Shown here one piece after another: positions 55,026 through 64,000 of a stretch of DNA of 64,000 nucleotides (positions within the stretch are counted from its first letter, which is position 1; every line of letters begins with the position of its first letter). The notes under the pieces are model-generated. The model had not been told where the DNA came from, made no database searches, and worked only from the letters and a program-made list of their open reading frames with translations. The DNA comes from Forficula auricularia (lineage: Eukaryota; Arthropoda; Insecta; Dermaptera; Forficulidae). The stretch covers positions 13,965,295 to 14,029,294 of the forward strand of contig JALMQS010000070.1 of NCBI GenBank assembly GCA_024734495.1, read 5' to 3'. A program made the translations under genes and the position numbers.

Positions 55026-56140
55026 ACATGGTTTTTGGAAATATTTGGAAATGAAAGTGGAAGTGGAAGTAGTTGTAGACCATATTAGGTCGCGGTTCAC
55101 CTCTCGGTTGAAGCTAATGAGCTAAAATTTGGAACCCAAGTTTGTATATTTCCAATGACAAAAAATTTACACCAAAATATGGGGTCAGTGAACTATTTCT
55201 TGAAAAAACGTATTCATTTTATCCTCCAATTTCAAAGCAGAATTTAGAATTTGAGAAGAAAGTAAATATACAGTAGGTATCGAAATCGATATTTCATTAG
55301 AATGTATTGAAAAATTGGAAAATCCATAATTGTATTGGATGAAAAGGTCTATGATAGAACAATTACCTTCTGTTAATACCATCTGAGAGGGTGCAATGTC
55401 AAAGACAAGTCTAGACAGGCTTTACTCAATTAGAAATTAAACTCTAGAAGTCTTCATTTGGACCATAACTAAACGACATTTGTTTTAGTGAGGATAAATA
55501 AATATATTTTTTACATTATTTTCTCTAGCCATCAGAAAAGTGTATCGCAAAATAATTATTTTAATATTTGGGTAAAATATAAAATTAGTAGGTATGAGAC
55601 TGAAAACGAGGGCAAAGTTTTCGAAACTATATTTTCAAATTAATTAAATTTTTGAATATATCAAGCGGAAAATACAATTTTGGTATTTTTCCTTATAAAT
55701 TATAAATTTCGTTTGTTTGGGCGGAAAAATTTTCATTTTAGAAAAATATTCAATCTTGTCTAAATTTTTTTTATTTTATCAAAGAGCTCGTGTCAAGAGA
55801 TTCGTTTACGTATAGGATATCTTTTTAAATTCGGGGGTGGGCATATCTGGGCATGTTATAATTTTTGGCTTAAATCCAACCAGGGAATATTGAACTCTCG
55901 CTAACTCAGAATTTATTAAACCATCTAAATCATTTCTTGATGCGAGAGTTTCATCGTGAAAGCAAATTTACATATCTTACTTTATCTGAAAACGGCTTTG
56001 AACTCACAACTTGCTGGTTCGAATCTCAATTAAGTACCTACTAGCTTGATTTAATACCGCCAGGTATATTTATTAGCTAATCTGGGTCTTATGCACCCTT
56101 AAAAACTGCCAGTAAATGAGTTAAAGAGCTTAAGATTATA
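55026..56140. other. No gene recognised; ribozyme scrap at 55590-55690
   Basis: 55600-55690 has CTGAAAACGAGGGC...TTTTCGAAACTATATTTTC and catcaagcgg-type tail-like text: a decayed family B copy. The rest is AT-rich and unassigned. Confidence 0.4.
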
Positions 56141-56740
56141 GTACCCGGAACACCGAGCGATGGTCGGTAATTTTTTGATTCAGATAAAAAGGTCGATTTT
56201 TAACCGCAGCCAAAATAAAATAAAATTTAAATAAAACTTATATTTTTTACCAACTTTTACAGCCGCTATGGCCATCATCAAGAACTATCACTGGGCACAA
56301 CGTTTTGAATGTATTTGCAATTAAAAATAATATCAATATACACCGAGGTTCTTTCGTTGACCTTTTTAAATCCTGAAGAAGGAGGTAGGATCCTTCGAAT
56401 TGTCGGATTTTTTAAGAGAATGAAATTGATGTTCTAATAAATTATTTTATAGAAAATTATCTATAATTAATTAAATTGGCAAATTCTAATATATAGTAAT
56501 ATTTGTAATGATCTATTAGTGGAATTTAAAATAAAAAAAAAAAATAATTTTATTAAAAGAAAATTGAAAAAAATGTAATTATAAATTTTTATTCAAACAA
56601 CCATCTCTGAATAATTATTTTAATTAACAAAAAAACCCATCAAAAACAACTTAGCCGAAGATGAGACCGTGACAGATCGAACCCAAAAATCCCCTAACCC
56701 GTGAATTTCATTCAAATCGTTAGAGCCGTTTTAGAATTTT
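56141..56740 (-). mobile_element. Helitron-like element, diverged copy
   Basis: 3' end hairpin (accgagcgatggtcggtaat, 56152-56171) and the internal block agccgaagatgagaccgtgac...cctaacccgtgaatttcatt shared with 42898-43723. The 5' end was not found. 56397-56733 recurs as a direct repeat at 57368-57690. Confidence 0.55.
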
Positions 56741-57367
56741 ATATTTAAAATTTTATAAAATAATTTATAATCATTTACTAAAGAGCACCCCTCTTAATTT
56801 TAGGGACATTTCAATTAATATTATTTCCTTTTAAATATGAGACTCTTCTATGGGAAAAAGATTTTAATATTTATATTATTTGAAAATTTTAGCATTTTAA
56901 ATTATTTTTGAACTCCCACCTCTTTTGGGTCACTATCATCTTCACAAAGTGAGTCATTTTCAAAGGTCGTATATTGTGCATATGCATATTCAAAATTTCG
57001 TACAAATTGATCAAAAGGTCTGGGACTAGTGATAGCTCTATTTTGTGAACACTCCATCCTCATTTTGGTTCTCGAAAGAAATAGACTCTTTTTAACCGAC
57101 TTCATATAAAGGACCTTTTTATAGTAAATTCAATTTTTCTTGTTTTTTTTTTTAGTTTTGAAAATTGTATAAGTACCTAATTTAACTTTTCAAGAACCCC
57201 CCTCCACCTTAATTTTTGGTTTTATTCTTATCATCTCCTAAAAACCCATTACAACAAAATTACATTTAAAATTTCTTTTTATATTCTTACTAGTTTTTGA
57301 GATAGAGTCTACATAAAATTTGTTGACCCACACACAGACTAACGAACTAACTAACGTATTAACAGAT

Positions 57368-57695
57368 ATTGTCGGATTTTTTAAGAGAATGAAATTGATA
57401 TTTTAATAAATTATTTTATAGAAAAATACCTATAATTAATTAAATTGGCAAATTTTAATATATAGTAATATTTGTAATGATCTATTAGTGGAATTTAAAA
57501 TAAAAAACCAATTAATTTTATTAAAAGAAAATTGAAAAAAAATTAATTATAAATTTTTATTCAAACAACCGCCTGTGAATAATTATTTCAATTAACAAAA
57601 AATCCATCAAAAAAAACTTAGCCGAAGATGAGACCCAGAAAGATCGAATTATCAACCCAAAAACCCCCTAACCCGTGAATTTCATCCAAATCGTT
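57368..57695 (-). repeat. Direct repeat of Helitron-like interior
   Basis: About 325 bp matching 56397-56733 (attgtcggattttttaagag start). Breaks off at tcgagctcaatgcccc (57698), which has a diverged counterpart at 60687-60700. Confidence 0.75.
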
Positions 57696-58555
57696 TCGAG
57701 CTCAATGCCCCTTGTGACTACCACCAGCTTCAAGAGTATTTTTACTAATTAAAATTTGGCATGATTGTCTTAATTCTATAATTTTCAAATAGAGAATAGC
57801 CTTAATTAAGGTGATTTATGATCGAAGCACAAACGTTTTAAGTGCAGCACAGTAATTACCATAAAAGTAGATTAAAAGTAAATATTTTTTGAACGTAATC
57901 CTTTTTAATTGGCTATTGAAATTTGCTTATTAATGAAAATAATTCCTATATTGTTTTGCCCGAACATGGCCGTTCAATTAATAATCCTCGATAATAATTA
58001 AACTCCACTCTGCTGGGTTTCACTGAGCAAGCAATATTTTCAAAAACAATTACCATGGTTTTGAAAGATATATTGCTGGCGATTTATTAAAACATGTGTT
58101 AACTGTAAATATTTTAATGATAGTAATTATCAAATTCAAAATACAAGCTATGTCTTGTTGGAATTACGACTCATTCATTCATGAATGTATTTCGCTCTAC
58201 ACTCGGCTAGCGAAGCTTGTCGGGCGGCCAGAAAATTTAATTCATTAAAAAAAAAAATCAATTTTTTTATGGACACGATAATTTAAAAATAAAAGCTCAT
58301 AGAAAGTTCCTACTAATTGCAAATTGTTTGTACGTATTTTATTTCAAAACGAAATACTGAATTTCGATCTCTTGCTTTTAAAACGTCCAGATAAAATTGA
58401 AAATAATCATTATTTGAATAGTTTTTGAGCGGATAAAACTAATGAATAGAATTTTAGCACAAAAGTATGAATTATTAAACTAAAAAATTGCAAAATCATC
58501 AAAATTTGCAGAGGTACTACTGACTCTTGAAAAAGTTCTCGCTTACTCGCTTTTA
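57696..58555. other. AT-rich, nothing recognised
   Basis: 57698-57800 is distantly repeated at 60687-60790 (gagctcagtgctccttacgg). No coding exon of tubulin or anything else was seen. Confidence 0.5.
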
Positions 58556-58556
58556 C

Positions 58557-59281
58557 TTATAGTCCAGACAAAATGGACATTTAAGCTTACAATAATTCAC
58601 ATAGATCTGAAAATTGGTACAGGTCTTATATACACTATTACAAATGAAATATTAAAAATCCCCATCTTTCCGACCTCTGGAAAAAAAATTATCAAAGGTC
58701 AAAAATATAGGTTTTTCGCATTTTTCTCGTAAACGGTAAGTGTTATCGTAAAAATAGGTCAGACAAAAGTTATAGAACATGCAATTCTCTACAAAAATTA
58801 TTTTCATACTTTTTGTTCTTTGAGTCACTATTCCTAAAATATCGCGATTCCAAAAGTTGGATACGTCGTACTCTACATAATGTGCATAAAATTCAATTTT
58901 TTACAAAAAATAGCAGTTTTTCCTTAATAAAATGAAAATCACTCATCCTCGAAAATTGATTCCTATCTCATTCTCTAGGAAATTTTGTTGACTTAAACGT
59001 TTACTTGGAACACTTTTTTGCTAAAACTCTTAGATTTATAGATATTCCATGACATGAAATGATATATTTTTTTGCAAAAAATTGCAGTTTTTACGATTTT
59101 ACGAGAAAAATGCGAAAACGGATATTTTTGACCTTTGACAATTTTTTTTTGCAGAGCTCGGGAGAATGGGGATTTTTGATATTTCATTTGTAATAGTGTA
59201 TTTAAGACCTGTACCAATTTTCAGCTATATGCGAATTATTGTAAGCTTAAGATTTTTTTGTCTATTTTGACTGGACTATTA
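58557..59281. mobile_element. Long foldback/MITE, about 190-bp arms
   Basis: Left 58557-58745 and right 59095-59281 are diverged inverted copies (tatagtccagacaaaa / attttgactggactatta; aagcttacaataatt; ggtacaggtctta-ataca; cgcatttttctcgtaaa). A tat/ata context at both edges is compatible with a TA duplication. About 350 bp of non-coding centre. Confidence 0.8.
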
Positions 59282-59725
59282 CACATAGTAAGTGCAAAAT
59301 ATAAATATATGCCTCACATTCTAATTCTAGTTTTAATCGAAAATATGTACCTACAGGTTTCGAGGTAATTTGATTCTAATAAGAGGATTAATCAGCCATT
59401 GGTCTGCCTGTCTGTCTGTTAGCACGATAAATCTTAGGGAAATAAAATTTAAAGCTTTAAAAGTAATTTATCATCTGGAGATATACTACAAGAGGGTTTT
59501 GGTTTCTTTTAATTCATATGTAGAATTTTTACCATTTTCTTTAAAATGATGTTAAGAATTTTCAGTATTAACCAAAAATTACAAGATCTTTTTTTGAATG
59601 AAAATTTTACAAACATTTCTCTGAGAAACGATAAAGTCATAAAACTCATTGATTCAGTTCGAGTATTTCTTTTATAAATTAATAAATAGGGTTTGAAAAT
59701 GTAATTTGAATAACTTTGCAATAAT
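59282..59725. other. AT-rich, nothing recognised
   Basis: No gene or known repeat. Confidence 0.5.
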
Positions 59726-59729
59726 TTAG

Positions 59730-60195
59730 GTATATAGGTTTTTAACTTCAAATTTGGAATTTTTCATATCAAATTTAATATTTAAAAAATCAATTGTGGA
59801 CTTTTTCATATCAAATTTAGGATTTTAAAAATAAAAATCAGACTTTTTCAAATCAAATTCAGAATTGCTATGCATATTTTACATATTAAATTATAGCTTT
59901 TTACCTGGAAACGTTTCTTGAGAATACAAAATGCTAATCTTGAAAGAGGTTTTAGTTGATGAGCTGAAAATTGGTACTCAAATATATTAGAATGCACCAA
60001 ATTTTACCTTTTTACCTGAAAACGTTTCCTGAGAATTAAATTAAATTAAAACGTTTTCTTAACTATAACTTTTTTCTATTTTTTCAACTGTTTATTAATG
60101 AATTTTGAATTTGATTTGAAAAAGTCTGATTTTAATTTTTAAAATCCTGAATTTGATATGGAAAGGTCTGAATTTGAAGTTAAAAACCTATATAC
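59730..60195. mobile_element. Foldback element, about 100-bp arms
   Basis: taggtttttaacttcaaatt at 59731 pairs with aatttgaagttaaaaaccta at 60171. The left arm has an internal duplication of ttttcatatcaaattta. Two ttttacctg-aaacgtttc-tgagaat direct repeats lie in the centre (59898, 60005). Confidence 0.75.
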
Positions 60196-60894
60196 AAAAA
60201 GAAATCTGTCGTAGTAAAGGGCTACTTCCAGTAGTCCAATTTTAGTCAAAGGGATAACATTTATTCTCCATTTTTCCCTAATTAGGCATACCTATATATA
60301 ATATCAAATAATGATATACATATAAGGGAAAGTAATAAAATTACTATGTGAAAATGGCTAAAAGGAGCGAATACTTTTTCATTAAAATGATATTTCAGAA
60401 ACAAAATTTACTCTGGGAAGCATATCCCCAGTAGATGGAACCTTAAGATGATTTTTCTTTTCGAAAAAAGAAGCCTATAGGGATCTATAGTCTCTTTCAT
60501 TTTAGCTCCGGGGAGGATTAAGCCAGCTGCGTCCAATGAGATAAAATTTACGGGTATTAAAAAAGTATTATATACATTATACATATATATATATACGTCA
60601 TTGTATTTGATTGATTATTTTTCTTTAATTAAAGAAAAGCCTGTGGTTTCTGACAATTGCTTTCTTACTAATCTTTTTTTTTTCAAGAGCTCAGTGCTCC
60701 TTACGGCCACCACCCGCTTGATTCTTCTTTGCTTGAACAAAAACTTTGCGAGATTGTCTAAGATAACAAATGAGAATAGCCCTAGAATTATTAAGTCGAG
60801 AACGTAAAATATTATTATGAAAAAAAATTCAATAAATTTTTGAAATAATTTGAACAAATAATATTTTAAAATGTATAATTAAATATTTGTTATT
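60196..60894. other. No gene recognised
   Basis: AT-rich; the reading frames at 60601-60857 have no recognisable domain. No tubulin exon 2. Confidence 0.45.
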
Positions 60895-63312
60895 AAATGA
60901 GGCAATTAAAACCGTGAGAACAGTTAGAATGTTCTCGTAAGGAGAAAGACTTAAAAAAACAAAATCTTTTATGTCCCTATCAATCTTTTTATTTTTAAAC
61001 TGGGAGACAGTTTCGGCCGACACTCTCAAGCCATCATCAGTCTAAAAAGTACAAATACATAAACTTTACAATTGCAAATACAATCAAGAAACAAATATAT
61101 ATAAAGATCAGTCCACTCACCCTCAGTTTTCAATAGTACATTGGTAATATTATTTTTATTTTTACATTTTCTTTGCAATTCAGCAAAATTCCAACATCTG
61201 TTGTTATAGATGAGAGTAACAAATGCAATTCTATAAAATTGAAAAAATATATAAAGACATTTTTTCTTTTTCTTTGTCATATTATTTAAAATTAGGTTCA
61301 TTATTTGAAATGCTCTCTCACCTTGATTACCAATCACACACTTGTTTTTATTATAGCACAAAATTTTTTTAAAATACAATTGTAACATTCAATTATTTAC
61401 ATTCACAATATTCTCCCGTATCAAATTTTAGGACAAATTATAATTTTTCACTCTTTGATCAATTCAATTTCATTCTATATAAAACTTTTCTATTTTTAAT
61501 ATAAAAATAAAAATAGTGTATGACGTTATACCAGCTGCCAACACAATTAAATTAAAACCCCAGTCTTCAAAATCAAAAAATTCATACAAAACAAGATATA
61601 CAACATTAATAATTTTCAACAAAGGTACTATAATTATACAGTTTCCATCAAACAGTAGAGAGCAAAACCTCAGGAAAAGTCAACACACTACACCGCTCCC
61701 AAAAAATCACACTCAGGAAACAACCAACTTATTTTTATGAACATATACAATTCAGATTATTAGTTTGCTTATTAGGTCGCTATAGTATCGGACATTGTTC
61801 TCAGTGTCTACTTTAAAGTTGACTACTTTGTCTCTATTCCTCAGAATGTGTAGGGATTCTTTCATCTTACGTATGAAATCATCCCTCTCCCTGCACACTA
61901 TAGAGACATCATTAAAATCAAACTCATGATTTGAGTCAATTGCGTGAATGGCTAATGCGGATTAAGTATAACTCATATCGTCCTTTAGCACATACCGATA
62001 TCTGTCATGTATGGCGAAATGAACAGAACATGTCGGATATCTCATTCTAGCATTCTTCAAAAAAATTTGAATGATTTCTCCATTAAATGTGTACAGAATG
62101 GTTCAGAGAGTTGGTGGAAAATCTAAGCAGAAGATACTGTTAACGAGTGGAAAAATAGAAAATCTATCTCAGATTCATGGGATCGTTAACATACGTACCA
62201 ATATTAACCGATATGATAGTGAGACATGTCTAGGGTGGCATGTGTAATGCTGACTAAATGCCCTGTAAAACCCCTGTTATCTTTGTATCGGTTCCAATTG
62301 TCAAGGATGTTTATAATGAAAACAATGTCGTATATGAGATAAAATGCAAAGACTGTGATAGAACATACATAGGAGACAAGAGAATGCTAGGACAGTGTCG
62401 TGAATGCGCGTAGTAACAAGGCTAAATTATGTCTGCATGTGGCCATTCAGCAATTGACTCAGTCATGAGTTGTTTTAATGATATACCTCTTGTGCAGGGA
62501 AAAGGATGATTTCATACGTAAGATGAAGAGCTGCCTACGATAATTAGTATCACTATGTACACGAGACATGTATACGCGGCCTAATAATATTAGTGCTACA
62601 TATTCTGAAGTTGTTGCTAGTGGTACGGAGCGTATAGTGTGTGACTTTTCCTGAGGTTTTGCTGCTACTGTTTGATGGAAGCTTTATGATCATAGTACCT
62701 CTGTTGAAAATTTAATGTTACATATCTTGTTTTGTATGAATTTTTGATTTTGTATGTTGTGTTATGTACACTTCGTACTATTTTTACTATATTAAAAATG
62801 AAAAGACATAGAATGAAATTGTGATCAAAGAGTGAAGAACTATAATTTGTCTAAGAAAATATGTAGTAAAAACTATGAATGTTACAATTAGTATTTTAAA
62901 AAAAATTTTGCTAATAATAAAAGCAAGTGTGTGATTAATCAAGGTAGCATTTCAAATAATGAACACTAATTTTAAATAATATGACAGAAAAAAAATATTC
63001 TTATATATTTTTCATTTTATAAATTGCATTGTTGCTCTCATACAACAGATGTTGAAATTTTGCTTTGAATATACATGAAAATGCAAAAATAAAAATAATC
63101 ATCTACTATTGATATTAACTTGTAAGTGGATTAATCTTGTCATATATATTTGTTTCTTGATTCATTGCAATTGTAAGTTCATGTATTGCTGCACTGACGA
63201 TGATAACTGAAAATTTCGACGGATTTAAAACATAAAAGATTGATAAAAGAGTTTTAGTTTTATCTTACGAGAACATTTGCTGTTCTCGCGGTTTTAATTG
63301 CCTCATTTAAGA
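60895..63312. mobile_element. Two Penelope-like elements head to head
   Basis: Outer ends are inverted (gaggcaattaaaaccgtgag at 60900 and cgcggttttaattgcctcat at 63288), with arms of several hundred bases. Left half, minus strand (about 61965-61760): C-terminal PLE peptide with HAIDSNHEFDFND and RERDDFIRKMKESLHIL. Right half, plus strand (about 62305-62560): GIY-YIG core VVYEIKCKDC...TYIG with the Cys pair, then frameshifts. Both lack the reverse transcriptase. Confidence 0.8.
61000..61046 (-). ncRNA. Hammerhead-like ribozyme in PLE end
   Basis: Minus strand: CTGATGA, extra T, stem II GGC/GCC with a long loop, GAAACTGTC (GUC triplet). Stem I only 2 bp next to the junction. The same GAAACTGTC as the 47802-47846 copy. 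Confidence 0.5.
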
Positions 63313-63439
63313 ACAAATATTGAATAATAAAACATCATAGTACTCTATCTAATGTATAATTAAAGTTTTGAGCATCTTTTTTTGAAAATAGTTGGTAGTT
63401 TTTTCAAAAAATCAGCTCGGGTTCAGATTAACCAAGATG
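63313..63439. repeat. Direct repeat, copy 1
   Basis: 63357-63424 (gagcatctttttttgaaaat ... ctcgggttc) recurs at 63728-63797, inside the next element. Confidence 0.7.
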
Positions 63440-63880
63440 TATTTTAAAAGAGAAAGAATTCAATCAATCTTTATCGGACAAATTCTAAGATTTTAGTAGA
63501 AATATTATTAAATTGCGATATCAGAGGAGATTCATCCAGGAGTCGAACCTGAGAACTAACACGCTATCCGGGCAGTCAGCTCACACCCTCGATACAAAAA
63601 CCTCTTTCTGAATCGCAATATATGATATAAGCACAGAAATTTTTTACTCCATTCTTCTAGAACGGAAATTAAAAAATTTAGCTTAAAATGAAAAAAAGTT
63701 TTTCATACAAGTCCTCTTATTTAAATGTATAATTAAATTTTTGAGCATCTTTTTTTGAAAATAGTTGGAAGTTTTTTCAAAAAATCAACTCGGGTTCTGA
63801 TATCGCAATTTAATAATATTTCTACTAAAATCCTAGAATTTGTCCGAAAAAGGATGATTGAATTCTTTCTCTTTTAAAAT
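63440..63880 (-). mobile_element. Foldback with tRNA-like core (arm family 2)
   Basis: Left arm 63442-63523 (aaaagagaaagaattcaatc ... gcgatatcag) pairs with right arm 63797-63880. Minus-strand core at 63525-63590: GTGAGCTGACTGCCCGGATA...CAGGTTCGACTCCTGG. The spacer also contains the second copy of the 63357-63424 repeat. Confidence 0.85.
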
Positions 63881-64000
63881 ATTTTAAAATGTATAAAATT
63901 ATATCTTTATAATAAAATTAGAATTTTAATAAGTTAAGGAAGTTTTAATTTATCATATAAATAATATACTAAAACTTATGTCTTTCGCTTAAATTTTAAT
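63881..64000. other. AT-rich end of window
   Basis: Nothing recognised. Confidence 0.6.

Noticed and set aside
60601..60857. Opposing frames of 68 and 80 codons
   Set aside because: No domain; the related text at 57698-57800 has no open frame, so this is a repeat scrap.
61026..61388. 120-codon open frame on the minus strand
   Set aside because: Lies in the non-coding end of the PLE dimer and overlaps the hammerhead-like motif; no family blocks.

Overview
This is a strongly AT-rich, intron-bearing eukaryotic window, most likely from an insect. The evidence is spliced genes with GT-AG introns, mariner, Jockey-like, CR1-like and R4/Dong-like elements, tRNA-derived SINEs, Penelope-like elements (PLEs) and Helitron-like ends. 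Nothing in it is prokaryotic, and I cannot name the order or species with confidence.

Only two host protein genes can be read with confidence. Between 11488 and 19064 (+) lies a six-exon mitochondrial alpha/beta hydrolase of the BPHL (valacyclovir hydrolase) family. It has a complete Ser124/Asp229/His257 triad, and its second and fifth introns are filled with transposons. At 52595-52651 (+) is the first coding exon of a beta-tubulin gene, with a TATA-bearing, C-rich promoter region just upstream. No second tubulin exon was found before the window ends, so intron 1 exceeds 11 kb. Exon-like modules of unknown function, partly duplicated in tandem, lie at 942-6750.

The rest is mostly repeats, many of them nested. 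Layout: 1-6750, exon-like modules with a dead mariner and one small ribozyme element; 6900-8400, broken R4/Dong-like LINE copies between direct repeats; 9980-11062, a perfect hairpin and nested foldback elements; 11488-19064, BPHL with its TE-filled introns; 19345-22850, stacked foldback and PLE elements and MITEs; 25000-33600, repeats, foldbacks, Helitron-like dimers, a 119-bp tandem repeat and a CR1-like LINE; 34070-36950, a 102-bp tandem repeat and MITEs; 37500-41640, a PLE with a GIY-YIG reading frame among direct repeats; 42900-52120, two near-identical Helitron-like copies, foldbacks with tRNA-like cores, and the richest ribozyme cluster; 52120-64000, the tubulin promoter, exon 1 and a TE-rich intron that ends with a head-to-head PLE.

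Two structural themes stand out. (1) Many foldback elements carry hammerhead-ribozyme-like cores (CTGANGA, stem II, GAAA, short stem III, cleavage triplet), often in inverted pairs. This fits the known link between PLEs and minimal hammerheads. (2) Two foldback families with unrelated inverted arms share a homologous tRNA-like core (B-box like) in the centre of the palindrome. I do not recognise this arrangement as a described family.
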